64,000 nt of DNA from Planococcus halocryophilus (GCF_001687585.2 NZ_CP016537.2:1088001-1152000); one strand, 5' to 3'. Positions 1-9,209 are shown, counted from the first letter of the stretch. Notes: generated by a model from the sequence alone, not told the origin. A program made the numbers and translations.

Positions 1-848
1 GAGACGATTTAGATATTCCCCCACCGGGAGATATTCGAAACGTCATGGCAGCATTATCAGATGCTGAACCACTAGTTGCTGAGATGTTCCAATATCGTTT
101 TAAGCACTCATTAGATCTTGATGGTCATTCATTGGGGAATTTGATGCTTGCTGCTTTAACAGATATTACAGGAGATTTTTCTCACGCAGTTCGAGAAATG
201 AGTCGTGTGTTAAGTGTGAATGGTACTGTTTTACCGGCCGCAAACCAAATTGTTACTTTAAGTGCAGAGTTAGAAGATGGCACCATTATTGAAGGGGAAT
301 CTAAAATACCTGCCTATTTGCAGCCGATCAAACGTGTTTTTATTGAACCATATGATGTAAAAGCTTTGCCAGCGACGATTGCGGCTATTGAAAATGCAGA
401 TGTTATTGTAGTTGGACCGGGGTCGTTATATACGAGTATTTTGCCGAATTTGTTAGTGAAAGATATAAGAAAAGCTGTAATTGCTGCAAAGGCGAAGAAA
501 ATATACATTTGTAATTTAATGACTCAAGCAGGCGAGACTTATAAATACACAGCCTCTGACCATGTGAAAGCTTTGTATGATCACGTAGGTGAAAATTTTC
601 TAGATGCCATATTGCTTGATAAAGTACAAATGCCAGCGACGATTGCTGAGCGTTATGAAAAAGAACAAGCGTGGCCGGTTGAATATGACGAAGAGCGACT
701 AAAGAAAATGGGTCTTGAAGTTTATCGAAAAGACATTGCCAATATTTCTGGTGAAACTGTACGTCACGAACCGACAAAAGTCGCAGAATGGCTATTTGAA
801 TATGCTGATGGTCATGCCAGTAAAGATTCGAAGCAGCTATATTTTTAA
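1..848 (+). CDS. yvcK: YvcK/CofD-like gluconeogenesis factor, 5' end outside window
   Basis: C-terminal part of the YvcK (CofD/UPF0052) family. In Bacillus this UDP-sugar-binding protein is needed for growth on gluconeogenic carbon sources and for normal cell shape. The frame is open from base 3 and begins with the conserved DDLDIPPPGDIRNV motif, so the gene starts upstream and the ATG at 45 is internal. The family motif VVGPGSLYTSILPNLLV lies near bases 408-458, followed by the conserved CNLMTQ block. The stop is 23 bases before whiA, matching the yvcK-whiA-crh order of Bacillus. The upstream partner rapZ/yvcJ would lie outside the window. Identity is firm; only about the last 280 residues are seen. 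Confidence 0.95.
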   Translation, partial: DDLDIPPPGDIRNVMAALSDAEPLVAEMFQYRFKHSLDLDGHSLGNLMLAALTDITGDFSHAVREMSRVLSVNGTVLPAANQIVTLSAELEDGTIIEGESKIPAYLQPIKRVFIEPYDVKALPATIAAIENADVIVVGPGSLYTSILPNLLVKDIRKAVIAAKAKKIYICNLMTQAGETYKYTASDHVKALYDHVGENFLDAILLDKVQMPATIAERYEKEQAWPVEYDEERLKKMGLEVYRKDIANISGETVRHEPTKVAEWLFEYADGHASKDSKQLYF

Positions 849-871
849 TGCTTTGAAAGGGGGAACGAATT

Positions 872-1822
872 TTGTCTTTTGCATCCGAAACAAAAAAAGA
901 AATGACGCAATTAGAAGTCGATGATTGTTGTGGTAAGTCCGAACTTTCTGCAATGATCCGAATGAATGGCACGTTATCGTTTTCCAATAGGCAATTGAGC
1001 CTGGATATTCAAACCGAGAATGCCGCAATTGCACGCCGGATCTACACTTTACTAAAACGTTTTTACAAAGCCTATCCTGTCGAGTTGCTGGTTAGAAAGA
1101 AAATGCGTTTAAAAAAGAACAATATTTACATCTGCCGAATCCGTGAAGGAGCTAAGCAAATTCTGGAAGACTTAGAAATCCTAACAGAAGGTTTTCAATT
1201 TCAGCATCAAATCGTTAAGAGTTTGATAGAGAAGGATTGCTGTAAGCGTTCATATTTGAGAGGTGCATTTTTAGCCGGTGGATCTGTTAACAATCCCGAA
1301 ACCTCATCTTACCATTTAGAAATCTATTCTCTTTACAAAGATCATGCAGACTCTTTGGTTGAATTGATGAATAAATTCCATTTAAATAGTAAAACGATTG
1401 AACGGAAAAAAGGGTTTGTTACTTACTTGAAAGAAGCCGAAAAAATCGCTGACTTTTTAAGTATTACAGGCGCACATTCTGCCCTTTTGAAATTTGAAGA
1501 TGTTCGCATCATTCGAGATATGCGCAATAGTGTCAATCGTTTAGTCAATTGTGAAACCGCTAACTTAAATAAGACCATCGATGCTGCTTTACGGCAAGTG
1601 GAGAACATACGCTTTATCGATCAATCAATTGGAATCGACCAATTGCCTGAAAGATTACGTGAAATCGCTCGACTTCGTGTAGAGTATCAAGATGTAACGT
1701 TAAAAGAGCTAGGCGAGATGGTCTCTGGTGGAACAGTGAGTAAGTCAGGTGTCAATCACCGGCTGCGGAAAATTGATGAGATTGCAACATCCTTGAGAAA
1801 TGGGGAAATGATCGGCCGCTAA
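872..1822 (+). CDS. whiA: DNA-binding protein WhiA
   Basis: WhiA is a conserved Gram-positive protein with an N-terminal LAGLIDADG-homing-endonuclease-like fold and a C-terminal helix-turn-helix. In Streptomyces it is a sporulation regulator; in Bacillus it affects cell division and chromosome segregation. The 316 residues are the usual length. The N-terminus [14 protein letters not shown] is typical, the double-CC region and [11 protein letters not shown] lie near residues 125-140, and the HTH segment [20 protein letters not shown] is at about 275-295. The start is TTG, chosen for the strong AAAGGGGG ribosome site at 856-863. It lies between yvcK and crh, in one transcription unit. Confidence 0.95.
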   Translation: MSFASETKKEMTQLEVDDCCGKSELSAMIRMNGTLSFSNRQLSLDIQTENAAIARRIYTLLKRFYKAYPVELLVRKKMRLKKNNIYICRIREGAKQILEDLEILTEGFQFQHQIVKSLIEKDCCKRSYLRGAFLAGGSVNNPETSSYHLEIYSLYKDHADSLVELMNKFHLNSKTIERKKGFVTYLKEAEKIADFLSITGAHSALLKFEDVRIIRDMRNSVNRLVNCETANLNKTIDAALRQVENIRFIDQSIGIDQLPERLREIARLRVEYQDVTLKELGEMVSGGTVSKSGVNHRLRKIDEIATSLRNGEMIGR

Positions 1823-1874
1823 CGATTGGTTGTTCTTTCATATAGAAGGTAGTTAAGTTTAGAGGAGGATCAGT

Positions 1875-2132
1875 ATGGTTGAAAAACAAGTGAAAGTATT
1901 GTTGAAAACAGGGCTTCAAGCAAGGCAAGCCGCTTTATTTGTACAAGAAGCGAACCGTTATAGTGCTGATATTTACTTAGAAAAAGACAATAAAAAAGTG
2001 AATGCGAAAAGCATTATGGGAGTTATGAGTCTAGCGATTAGTAAAGGAACAGATGTTAAAGTTTCTGCTGATGGGCTGGATGAAGAAAAAGCGGTAGATT
2101 CTTTATCGCAAATTATGCAACAAGAAGTATAA
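1875..2132 (+). CDS. crh: Crh, catabolite-repression HPr-like protein
   Basis: Crh is the HPr paralogue of Bacilli. HPr kinase phosphorylates it at Ser46, after which it acts as a CcpA co-regulator in carbon catabolite repression. The 85 residues match family length. Position 15 is Gln instead of the catalytic His of HPr (LKTGLQAR), so the protein cannot take part in PTS phosphotransfer, while Ser46 is present in NAKSIMGVMSLA. The residue after Arg17 is Gln18, where Crh/HPr normally have Pro. AGGAGG at 1862-1867 precedes the ATG. It is the last gene of yvcK-whiA-crh and is followed by a shared convergent terminator. Confidence 0.95.
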   Translation: MVEKQVKVLLKTGLQARQAALFVQEANRYSADIYLEKDNKKVNAKSIMGVMSLAISKGTDVKVSADGLDEEKAVDSLSQIMQQEV

Positions 2133-2165
2133 TCTTTAAAAGGTATGTATTATTATTTACACTAA

Positions 2166-2203
2166 ACAAAAAAATCACAGCCGCAAAGGCTGTGATTTTT
2201 TTT
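2166..2203. terminator. Bidirectional intrinsic terminator between crh and clpP
   Basis: The hairpin arms ATCACAGCC and GGCTGTGAT enclose a short GCAAA loop, with a poly-A run on the left and a poly-T run on the right. This serves crh (+ strand) and clpP (- strand). Confidence 0.9.
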
Positions 2204-2813
2204 ACATATCTTTTTTGTGGTTTTCAGGTAATTTGCTACGAGTGATTACCTGATCGATCAAACCGTATTCAAGCGCACGTTCAGCTGTCATAAAGTTATC
2301 GCGGTCTGTATCTTTCGCAATCACATCAATTGGTTGACCAGTACGTTCAGAAAGAATTTGGTTCAACTTCTCACGAAGGTGTAAAATACGTTTTGCTGCA
2401 ATTTCAATTTCAGTCGCCTGTCCTTGTGCACCACCAAGAGGTTGGTGAATCATTACTTCAGCATTTGGAAGAGCTAGGCGTTTGCCTTTTGTTCCAGCTG
2501 CCAGTAAGAAAGCGCCCATTGAAGCGGCCATACCGATACAGATTGTTTGAACATCTGGACGGATAAATTGCATTGTATCGTAAATTGCCATACCGGCTGT
2601 GATGCTGCCGCCTGGGCTGTTAATGTAGATCGAAATATCTTTATCTGGATCCTCTGCTTCTAGGAACAGAAGCTGTGCAACAATTGAGTTCGCAACATTA
2701 TCGTCAATCGCGCTACCCAGCATGATGACACGGTCTTTTAACAAACGTGAGTAAATATCATAAGCACGCTCGCCTCGGCTAGTTTGTTCAATTACTGTAG
2801 GAATTAAGTTCAT
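2202..2813 (-). CDS. clpP: ATP-dependent Clp protease proteolytic subunit ClpP
   Basis: ClpP is the tetradecameric serine peptidase that partners ClpC/ClpX in the cytoplasm for general and regulated proteolysis. The 203 residues are full length. The catalytic triad is visible: Ser98 in GMAASMGA, His123 in VMIHQPLGG, and Asp172 in DTDRDNFM. The N-terminal [10 protein letters not shown] propeptide-like start is typical. The ribosome site is GAGGAGGAA, read on the minus strand just upstream. Its promoter overlaps a CtsR-type operator at 2893-2909, so it is probably under heat and protein stress control. Confidence 0.98.
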   Translation of the reverse strand: MNLIPTVIEQTSRGERAYDIYSRLLKDRVIMLGSAIDDNVANSIVAQLLFLEAEDPDKDISIYINSPGGSITAGMAIYDTMQFIRPDVQTICIGMAASMGAFLLAAGTKGKRLALPNAEVMIHQPLGGAQGQATEIEIAAKRILHLREKLNQILSERTGQPIDVIAKDTDRDNFMTAERALEYGLIDQVITRSKLPENHKKDM

Positions 2814-2878
2814 AGAATAGTTCCTCCTCGATTAAGTGATTTGCAAACAATGCTGAAAGTTTTCTCAGCTGTACTATC

Positions 2879-2909
2879 ATCATACACATCATGGTCAATG
2901 AAGGTCAAA
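2879..2909 (-). promoter_or_regulatory. clpP promoter with overlapping CtsR operator
   Basis: On the minus strand, TTGACC (2908-2903) and TATGAT (2884-2879) are separated by 18 bases, upstream of clpP. On the plus strand, 2893-2909 reads GGTCAAT-GAA-GGTCAAA. That fits the known CtsR box, a direct repeat of (A/G)GTCAAA spaced by NAN, with one mismatch. The second heptad covers the -35 element, so CtsR binding would block polymerase. Binding is inferred from the match. Confidence 0.85.
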
Positions 2910-2932
2910 TCTAACGAATTAAAAAAAGCAGC

Positions 2933-2961
2933 TTGATTAAGTTACAATATTTTCGTATAAT
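2933..2961 (+). promoter_or_regulatory. Sigma-A promoter of tRNA-Arg
   Basis: TTGATT (2933-2938) and a perfect TATAAT (2956-2961) are separated by 17 bases. The tRNA starts 25 bases downstream of the -10 element. Confidence 0.8.
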
Positions 2962-2985
2962 AGAAAAGTCGCGAATAGCAAAAAC

Positions 2986-3057
2986 GCCCTCGTAGTGTAA
3001 TGGATCACACGTAAGATTCCGGTTCTTGAAATGGAGGTTCGATTCCTTCCGAGGGCA
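2986..3057 (+). tRNA. tRNA-Arg (anticodon CCG)
   Basis: A complete cloverleaf can be folded. The acceptor stem is GCCCTCG with CGAGGGC, the D stem is GTGT/ACAC, and the anticodon stem is TAAGA/TCTTG around loop TTCCGGT (anticodon CCG, reading CGG codons). The T arm contains GGTTCGATTCC. The discriminator base is A and the CCA end is not encoded. A lone tRNA-Arg beside clpP also occurs in Bacillus. Confidence 0.95.
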
Positions 3058-3071
3058 TTTTAAAATTAACA

Positions 3072-3108
3072 GACTCTGTCCACCTAATTAGGTAGACAGA
3101 GTCATTTT
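3072..3108 (+). terminator. Terminator of tRNA-Arg
   Basis: GACTCTGTC and GACAGAGTC form a perfect 9-bp stem, extended by CCACC/GGTA bases around a TAATTA loop and followed by ATTTTTG. Confidence 0.85.
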
Positions 3109-3209
3109 TGTGTAAAAGAAAATAGTGCGGGCTATGTGTTTAGTTTACTATATTAGAAGCAAAGGGTATAGCCAAAAAAAAATGAAAAGAATTGAAAGGG
3201 TGTGGAAAT

Positions 3210-3440
3210 ATGTTCACTTTATATACACGCGCTAACTGCCCACTTTGTGATGAAGCAAAGTTAATGATTCAACTTGTTAATGAAGATATCCCATTGTCTT
3301 ATCAGGAAGTAGATATCGAAAGTGATGATGCTTTACACGAAAAGTATATGCTAATGATTCCGGTATTAGAGAAAGACAACAAAATATTATTATACGGCAA
3401 TATTGGTTATATAGAATTAGTAGAAGCGTTAGAAAATTAA
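3210..3440 (+). CDS. Glutaredoxin-like thiol-disulfide protein
   Basis: This is a 76-residue thioredoxin-fold protein. The N-terminal strand FTLYTR is followed by the redox motif CPLC (A-N-C-P-L-C-D), and IPVL near residue 53 is the expected cis-proline loop. It resembles the DUF836/glutaredoxin-like proteins found next to cggR in several Bacilli. The start was set at the ATG at 3210 because GAAAGGGTG (3194-3202) lies 7 bases upstream; an in-frame TTG at 3192 would include that ribosome site. It is a single gene whose terminator overlaps the stop codon. The substrate is unknown. Confidence 0.8.
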   Translation: MFTLYTRANCPLCDEAKLMIQLVNEDIPLSYQEVDIESDDALHEKYMLMIPVLEKDNKILLYGNIGYIELVEALEN

Positions 3441-3453
3441 CGCTTCTTTTTAT
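3422..3453 (+). terminator. Terminator overlapping the redoxin stop codon
   Basis: AGAAGCGTT and AACGCTTCT form a 9-bp stem around AGAAAATT, followed by TTTTT. The 5' arm is inside the coding region. Confidence 0.85.
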
Positions 3454-3482
3454 TTGCAATTAAAAGAAAGATTGGGTAGAAT
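3454..3482 (+). promoter_or_regulatory. Promoter of the cggR-gapA operon
   Basis: TTGCAA (3454-3459) and TAGAAT (3477-3482) are 17 bases apart, a good sigma-A promoter directly upstream of the CggR operator. Confidence 0.8.
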
Positions 3483-3490
3483 GATTTTAG

Positions 3491-3526
3491 TGGGACGCAA
3501 AATTAATGAGTGGGACGAAAAATGTC
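3491..3526 (+). promoter_or_regulatory. CggR operator
   Basis: The sequence shows TGGGAC-N6-TTAA-N4-TGGGAC-N6-TGTC. This reproduces the architecture of the known CggR operator of Bacillus (CGGGAC-N6-TGTC-N4-CGGGAC-N6-TGTC), with the TGTC of the first half degenerate. It starts 8 bases after the -10 element, so the repressor would act as a roadblock. It also argues that CggR translation starts downstream, at 3548. Confidence 0.85.
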
Positions 3527-3547
3527 CAGCTGGAACGGAGTGAAAAT

Positions 3548-4591
3548 ATGGATGCATTATCTGTCGCTCAGCAAAAGCTGATACCGGAAATGTCCGAACT
3601 CCTAAAAAAACGTTATCAAATTTTACAAATAATAAGTTTAGAACAGCCAATCGGCAGACGAACCTTGTGTGAGGTTGCTGGTGGCACAGAACGTGAAATC
3701 AGGAAAGAAACAGACTTGCTGAGAAATCAGCAATTGATTGAGATAAAGACGGCAGGTATGAAAGTTACTTCGCAAGGAATGGAAGTGCTAGAAAAACTGA
3801 AAGTGTTTATTCGCGAAATTTCTGGACTGACAGACATGGAAGTACAGCTGCAATCGATTTTAGGAATCTCGAAAGTAGTCATCTTGCCTCAAAATTCCGA
3901 TGAGATTCCAGCGGTAAAATCCCACATTGGCAAAGAAGCAGCCAAGTTACTTGAAACCGTCTTTGGTCGCTACAAGAAAATTGCTGTAACTGGTGGTAGC
4001 ACGATGGCCGCCATATCAAAAGAATTATCGATTGGGAAATCTGATCGATCTCTTCAGTTTATCGCAGCACGTGGTGGACTAGGAGAAGATGTCTTACACC
4101 AAGCTAATACCATCGCAGCAGCATTTGCTGAAAAAACAGGCGGTTCTTTTAAAACACTTTATTTACCTGATCACTTAAGTGCTGAGGCATTTGAAATGAT
4201 GATGAAAGAACCAGTCATCAAAGAAATGATGGACTTATATGATCAAACGGATGTTGTTGTTCATGGGATTGGCGATGCAGAAGAAATGGCGGTTCGCCGT
4301 CACTCTTCTTTAGAAGAAGTAGAAAAGATTCGTTCAGGCGGAGCGGTGAGTGAGGCTTTCGGCTATTATTTCGATAAAGACGGAAAAATTGTTTATCGTA
4401 TCCGCACAGCGGGCATTCAATTAGAGCAGGTACAAAAGGCAAAAATCGTGTTAGCAGTTGCTGGTGGTGAATCTAAAGCAAGAGCGATTTTATCGTATGC
4501 TAAAAATGCAGCCGGTCCGACAGTGTTGATCACAGACGAGGGTGCTGCACGAAAAATTATTGAACTAACTAAAAAATTGGAGGAATTATAA
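3548..4591 (+). CDS. cggR: CggR, central glycolytic genes regulator
   Basis: CggR is a SorC/DeoR-type repressor of the gapA operon and is released by fructose-1,6-bisphosphate. The N-terminal winged HTH is at about residues 20-75 (RRTLCEVAGGTEREIRKETD), followed by the SorC sugar-phosphate domain (VTGGSTMAAI, and VHGIGDAEEMA further on). With the ATG at 3548 the protein has 347 residues, close to B. subtilis CggR. This start has ACGGAG at the correct distance and lies after the operator; the in-frame ATG at 3506 is inside the operator and has no good ribosome site. Its stop directly abuts the gapA ATG. Confidence 0.95.
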   Translation: MDALSVAQQKLIPEMSELLKKRYQILQIISLEQPIGRRTLCEVAGGTEREIRKETDLLRNQQLIEIKTAGMKVTSQGMEVLEKLKVFIREISGLTDMEVQLQSILGISKVVILPQNSDEIPAVKSHIGKEAAKLLETVFGRYKKIAVTGGSTMAAISKELSIGKSDRSLQFIAARGGLGEDVLHQANTIAAAFAEKTGGSFKTLYLPDHLSAEAFEMMMKEPVIKEMMDLYDQTDVVVHGIGDAEEMAVRRHSSLEEVEKIRSGGAVSEAFGYYFDKDGKIVYRIRTAGIQLEQVQKAKIVLAVAGGESKARAILSYAKNAAGPTVLITDEGAARKIIELTKKLEEL

Positions 4592-5599
4592 ATGACTTTA
4601 AAATTAGCAATTAACGGATTTGGACGTATTGGACGTATTGTATTTCGTCAAGCTTTAACAAATGACGAAGTAGAAGTGGTAGCAGTAAACGATTTAACAG
4701 ACGCAAAAATGCTTGCACATCTTTTGAAATATGATTCAGTTCACGGAATTTTAGATGCTGAAGTTTCAGTTGATGGAGAAAATATTGTTGTTAACGGCAA
4801 AACAATCCGCGTATTTTCTGAAAAAGATCCAGCAAACCTTCCTTGGGGCGAGCACGGCGTAGACATCGTTGTTGAATCTACTGGATTCTTCACAGATGCT
4901 GCTTCTGCTTCTAAACACATCGAAGCTGGCGCGAAAAAAGTTATCGTTTCTGCTCCAGGTAAAAACGGCATGAAGACACTTGTTATGGGTGTAAACCATG
5001 AAACGTATGACCCGAAAGAGCATAACGTTATTTCTAACGCTTCATGTACTACAAACGGACTTGCAGGAATGGCAAAAGTATTGGATGAACGTTTTGGCAT
5101 CAAACACGCAATGATGACAACAATTCATTCTTATACAAATGACCAAATTCTTTTAGACTCTCCGCACAGTGACTTCCGTCGTGCGCGCGCAGCTGCAGAA
5201 TCAATGATTCCGACAACAACTGGAGCAGCTTTAGCAGTTGCAAAAGTATTGCCTGAATTAGAAGGCAAAATTGATGGGATGGCAATCCGCGTTCCAACAC
5301 CAAACGTTTCACTTATCGATTTAGTTGCTCACCTTGAAAAAGACGTAACTGTCGAAGAAGTAAACAAAGCGTTGAAAGATGCTTCAGAAAACGAATTAAA
5401 AGGCTTGATGGATTACAGCGACCTACCGCTTGTATCTAGAGACTATAACGGCAACACAGCATCAGCTACAATCGATGGTCTTTCAACAATGATGGTTGGA
5501 GATAACATGGTTAAAGTTCTTTCTTGGTACGATAACGAGTCTGGTTACTCTAGCCGTTGTGTTGATCTTGCGCTCCATATGTACAAAACGGGCTTGTAA
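4592..5599 (+). CDS. gapA: Type I glyceraldehyde-3-phosphate dehydrogenase
   Basis: Converts glyceraldehyde-3-phosphate, NAD+ and phosphate to 1,3-bisphosphoglycerate. The 335 residues match the family. The N-terminal Rossmann motif is INGFGRIGR, catalytic Cys152 lies in SNASCTTN, and the base His179 in TTIHSYTNDQ. The residues after the active site read NGLAGM, where most bacterial GAPDHs have NCLAP or NSLAP, so the second cysteine is absent. The ribosome site GGAGG is inside the end of cggR. It is the first glycolytic gene of the CggR operon and is separated from pgk by a hairpin. Location in the cggR operon and the DLTD sequence after the nucleotide-binding strand favour the NAD-dependent glycolytic role. 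Confidence 0.97.
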   Translation: MTLKLAINGFGRIGRIVFRQALTNDEVEVVAVNDLTDAKMLAHLLKYDSVHGILDAEVSVDGENIVVNGKTIRVFSEKDPANLPWGEHGVDIVVESTGFFTDAASASKHIEAGAKKVIVSAPGKNGMKTLVMGVNHETYDPKEHNVISNASCTTNGLAGMAKVLDERFGIKHAMMTTIHSYTNDQILLDSPHSDFRRARAAAESMIPTTTGAALAVAKVLPELEGKIDGMAIRVPTPNVSLIDLVAHLEKDVTVEEVNKALKDASENELKGLMDYSDLPLVSRDYNGNTASATIDGLSTMMVGDNMVKVLSWYDNESGYSSRCVDLALHMYKTGL

Positions 5600-5651
5600 T
5601 CCCGAAATTATAGCTTAATTACCAATGAACCTCTATAATAAAAGAGGGTAC

Positions 5652-5687
5652 AAGGGGCGGGGAACTTACCCCGCTCCTTATTTTTTT
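5652..5687 (+). terminator. Intercistronic hairpin/terminator between gapA and pgk
   Basis: GGGGCGGGG (5654-5662) and CCCCGCTCC (5669-5677) form a GC-rich 9-bp stem with one G-U pair, followed after TTA by a run of seven T. It looks like a partial terminator that would make gapA transcripts more abundant than the downstream genes. Confidence 0.75.
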
Positions 5688-5710
5688 GAATACAAATAGG
5701 AGGTATTTTC

Positions 5711-6895
5711 ATGCAGCAGAAAATGACCATGAAAGATTTGGATTTAAAAGGGAAACGCGTATTTTGCCGTGTCGACTTTAACGTACCGATGTCAGAAGGC
5801 AAAGTCACGGATGATACAAGAATTCGTGCAGCTGTGCCAACAATCGAATACTTAGTCGAACAAGGTGCAAAAGTAATTTTGGCTAGCCATTTAGGTCGTC
5901 CAAAAGGTGAAGTCAATGAAGACATGAGACTTGCTGCAACAGGCGTTCGTTTAGGCGAATTGTTACATAAAGAAGTAAAAAGCCTGAACGAATCGATTGG
6001 TGAAGAAGTTGAAAAAGAAATTTCAACGATGCAAGAAGGAGACATCATTTTATTAGAAAATGTTCGTTTCCATGCAGGCGAAGAAAAAAATGACGAAGAG
6101 CTTTCAAAAGCATTTGCATCACTAGCAGATGTGTTCGTCAATGACGCATTTGGTGCAGCTCACCGCGCCCACGCTTCAACAGCAGGCATTGCGAGTCATT
6201 TACCAGCCGTGTCAGGCTTATTGCTCGAAAAAGAGCTAGACGTTTTAGGCAAAGCGTTATCAGAGCCAGACCGTCCGTTTACGGCCATTATCGGTGGCGC
6301 GAAAGTTAAAGATAAAATTGGTGTCATTGATCATTTGTTAGACAAAGTGGATAATTTAATCATTGGGGGAGGGTTATCGTATACGTTTATCAAAGCGCAA
6401 GGCTATGAAATCGGCAACTCTCTTGTTGAAGAAGACAAATTAGACTTGGCTAACTCGTTCATTGAAAAAGCAAAACAAAAAGGCGTTAAATTTTATTTGC
6501 CGGTAGATGCTACGGTAGCAAACGAATTTTCAAAAGACGCTGAAACTAAAAGTGTGAAAATCACAGAAATTCCAGCAGACTGGATGGGTCTAGACATCGG
6601 TCCTGAAACGGTTGCATTATATGCAGATGTTATTAAAAATTCGAAATTGATCATTTGGAATGGACCAATGGGTGTTTTTGAAATGCCAGCATTTGAAAAT
6701 GGGACAAAATCTGTTGCACAAGCAATGGCTGAAACTTCAGGTTACACAGTAATCGGTGGTGGAGATTCAGCAGCAGCTGTTGAAAAATTCGATGTAGCTG
6801 AGAAAATGGACCATATCTCTACTGGCGGAGGCGCTTCACTAGAGTTTATGGAAGGCAAGGATTTACCGGGAGTTAGCGCATTAACCGATAAATAA
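5711..6895 (+). CDS. pgk: Phosphoglycerate kinase
   Basis: Transfers phosphate from 1,3-bisphosphoglycerate to ADP, giving 3-phosphoglycerate and ATP. At 394 residues it has the standard two-lobe bacterial length. The N-terminal substrate-binding motif is RVDFNVPM, followed by [10 protein letters not shown] and the [15 protein letters not shown] block. The nucleotide lobe has GGAKVKDKI, and the C-terminal GGGDSAAAV phosphate loop is near residue 350. AGGAGG (5699-5704) precedes the ATG. It is followed by tpiA after 27 bases. Confidence 0.98.
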   Translation: MQQKMTMKDLDLKGKRVFCRVDFNVPMSEGKVTDDTRIRAAVPTIEYLVEQGAKVILASHLGRPKGEVNEDMRLAATGVRLGELLHKEVKSLNESIGEEVEKEISTMQEGDIILLENVRFHAGEEKNDEELSKAFASLADVFVNDAFGAAHRAHASTAGIASHLPAVSGLLLEKELDVLGKALSEPDRPFTAIIGGAKVKDKIGVIDHLLDKVDNLIIGGGLSYTFIKAQGYEIGNSLVEEDKLDLANSFIEKAKQKGVKFYLPVDATVANEFSKDAETKSVKITEIPADWMGLDIGPETVALYADVIKNSKLIIWNGPMGVFEMPAFENGTKSVAQAMAETSGYTVIGGGDSAAAVEKFDVAEKMDHISTGGGASLEFMEGKDLPGVSALTDK

Positions 6896-6922
6896 ATCGA
6901 TCAATTGAAAGGGAGTGCTTTT

Positions 6923-7684
6923 GTGAGAAAACCAATTATTGCAGGAAACTGGAAAATGTATAAAACAGCGTCAGAGGCAAAACAGTTTGTCGAAGAAGTA
7001 AACGGCTTAGTGCCGAATACTGAAAAATTGGATGCTGTTATTTGCGCACCAGCGTTATTCTTAGCGCAACTCGTCGTTTCTTCAAAAGAAAGCGCGCTTC
7101 AAATCGGCGCACAAACAATGTCTGAACAAGACGAAGGTGCTTTTACAGGGGAAATCAGTCCTGTCCAATTAGCGGATATTGGCGTTAAATACGTCATTAT
7201 TGGTCACTCAGAACGCCGCCAATATTTCGGTGAAACAGACAAATCAGTAAACCAGAAAGTCAAAGCTGCTTTTGCTCATGATTTAGTTCCGATTTTATGT
7301 GTCGGGGAAACACTTGAACACCGTGAAAATGGTGAAACAGGATCTGTTGTCGAAGCTCAAGTAGAAAAAGGGATTTCTGGATTGTCTGAAGAGCAAATTA
7401 CGCAGTTAGTCATTGCCTATGAGCCTATTTGGGCGATTGGTACAGGAAAAACGGCTACTGCTGAAGATGCAAACGAAGTTTGTGGGATCGTCCGCAAAAA
7501 AGTTGCATCATTGTATGAAGATCAAACAGCTGAACAACTTCGTATTCAATACGGCGGCAGTGTGAAACCTGCAAATGTCGATGAATTGATGGGCATGGAA
7601 CATATTGACGGAGCATTAGTTGGCGGCGCCAGCTTAGAAGTCGAGTCTTTTGTTAAGTTGTTGGAGGCTGGTTCAAATGCGTAA
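6923..7684 (+). CDS. tpiA: Triosephosphate isomerase
   Basis: Interconverts dihydroxyacetone phosphate and glyceraldehyde-3-phosphate. The N-terminal GNWKMYK includes the catalytic Lys; the electrophile His is in [11 protein letters not shown] and the catalytic Glu in [11 protein letters not shown]; phosphate loops are at YGGSVKP and GGASL. A GTG start at 6923 gives 253 residues and begins [10 protein letters not shown] like other TpiA proteins. AAAGGGAG (6908-6915) is correctly spaced for it, while a longer reading frame from 6905 would include that ribosome site. It overlaps the gpmI start by 8 bases, suggesting translational coupling. Confidence 0.97.
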   Translation: MRKPIIAGNWKMYKTASEAKQFVEEVNGLVPNTEKLDAVICAPALFLAQLVVSSKESALQIGAQTMSEQDEGAFTGEISPVQLADIGVKYVIIGHSERRQYFGETDKSVNQKVKAAFAHDLVPILCVGETLEHRENGETGSVVEAQVEKGISGLSEEQITQLVIAYEPIWAIGTGKTATAEDANEVCGIVRKKVASLYEDQTAEQLRIQYGGSVKPANVDELMGMEHIDGALVGGASLEVESFVKLLEAGSNA

Positions 7685-9209
7685 AACCGAACATCCAGCG
7701 GCTCTCATCATTTTAGATGGATTTGGTTGTCGTGAAGAAACTTTCGGAAATGCAGTTGCACAAGCAAACAAGCCAAATTTTGATCGACTATGGGAAACTT
7801 ATCCGCACGGAATGCTGACAGCTTCAGGTGAAGCTGTTGGTTTACCGGATGGACAAATGGGCAATTCGGAAGTAGGCCATTTGAACATTGGTGCTGGGCG
7901 TATTGTTTACCAAAACTTGACGCGTATTAACAAAGCAATTCGTGAAGGTGATTTTTTTGAAAACCCTGCATTTCTTGAAGCAATTGCTAATGCTAAAAAC
8001 AATGGCAAAGCACTTCATATTTTAGGATTATTATCTGATGGCGGTGTACACAGCCATTACTCACATCTTTTCGCTTTATTGAAACTTGCAAAACAACAAG
8101 GATTAACTGAAGTTTTTGTACACGGTTTTCTCGATGGACGAGACGTAGGACCGAAATCTGCGCTTGAATATGTAGAGGAAACAGAAAAGCAAATGCAAGA
8201 AATTGGTGTCGGTAAGTTTGCTTCGATTAGTGGCCGATATTACGCAATGGACCGTGACAAACGCTGGGAACGTCTAGAATTAGCGTATCGAGTGCTAGTT
8301 GATGGAGTTGGCAAAACTGCAGAATCAGCAAAGGCAGGCATTATGTCTTCTTATGATGAAGACGTTATGGATGAATTTGTTGTGCCATTTGCGATTGAGG
8401 AAGACGGAAAACCAGTTGCAACAATCGATTCTGAAGATTCGTTAATTTTCTTCAACTTCCGACCAGATCGCTCAATTCAACTGACTTCAGCGTTTATTCG
8501 TGAAGATTTTAGCGGATTTTCAGTAAGTGATAAACATCCTGAAAACTTAAGCTATATCACGTTTACTTCTTATAGCGAAGAGCTACCAACGCGTGTGGCG
8601 TTCGACACATTAAACTTAGAAAACACAATCGGTGAAGTTTTATCGTCTCATGGCTTAACTCAATTACGTATCGCAGAAACCGAAAAATATCCACACGTAA
8701 CATTCTTTATGAGCGGCGGTCGCGAAGAAATTTTTCCAGGTGAAGATCGGATTTTAGTCAATTCACCTAAAGTTGCAACTTACGATCTGCAGCCAGAAAT
8801 GAGTGCTTACGAAGTAACCGATCGTCTAGTTGAGCAAATTGAAGCCGGCGCACATGATGCGATCATCTTGAATTTTGCAAACCCAGACATGGTCGGTCAT
8901 AGTGGCATGCTCGAACCGACAATGCGTGCTATCGAAGTGGTAGACGAATGTCTGGGCCGTATAGTAGATGCGCTACACGCACAAGGTGGTTCAGCGGTGA
9001 TTACGGCTGACCATGGTAACGCTGATGAGGTTCGTACGTTAGAAGGGCTACCAATGACGGCACATACGACCAATCAAGTACCGGTAATTTTAACGAAATC
9101 AGGTTATGAACTTCGCAAAGGCGGCATTCTTGCCGACTTAGCACCAACTATTTTAAAAATGCTAGATGTTGAACAACCGGTTGAAATGACCGGAAAACCA
9201 TTATATTAA
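7677..9209 (+). CDS. gpmI: 2,3-bisphosphoglycerate-independent phosphoglycerate mutase
   Basis: Manganese-dependent mutase that interconverts 3- and 2-phosphoglycerate. The protein has 510 residues. The metal- and phospho-carrying Ser64 lies in [17 protein letters not shown], the inserted transferase domain contains [14 protein letters not shown], and the second metal site is [10 protein letters not shown] with a final AHT motif. ATG 7677 was selected because TTGGAGG (7661-7667) precedes it and the protein then starts at the conserved [10 protein letters not shown]. An upstream in-frame ATG (7650) would add nine residues inside tpiA. The start overlaps the tpiA stop. Confidence 0.97.
   Translation: MRKTEHPAALIILDGFGCREETFGNAVAQANKPNFDRLWETYPHGMLTASGEAVGLPDGQMGNSEVGHLNIGAGRIVYQNLTRINKAIREGDFFENPAFLEAIANAKNNGKALHILGLLSDGGVHSHYSHLFALLKLAKQQGLTEVFVHGFLDGRDVGPKSALEYVEETEKQMQEIGVGKFASISGRYYAMDRDKRWERLELAYRVLVDGVGKTAESAKAGIMSSYDEDVMDEFVVPFAIEEDGKPVATIDSEDSLIFFNFRPDRSIQLTSAFIREDFSGFSVSDKHPENLSYITFTSYSEELPTRVAFDTLNLENTIGEVLSSHGLTQLRIAETEKYPHVTFFMSGGREEIFPGEDRILVNSPKVATYDLQPEMSAYEVTDRLVEQIEAGAHDAIILNFANPDMVGHSGMLEPTMRAIEVVDECLGRIVDALHAQGGSAVITADHGNADEVRTLEGLPMTAHTTNQVPVILTKSGYELRKGGILADLAPTILKMLDVEQPVEMTGKPLY

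Noticed and set aside
403..987. Long minus-strand ORF opposite yvcK/whiA
   Set aside because: Antisense shadow of two well supported core genes.
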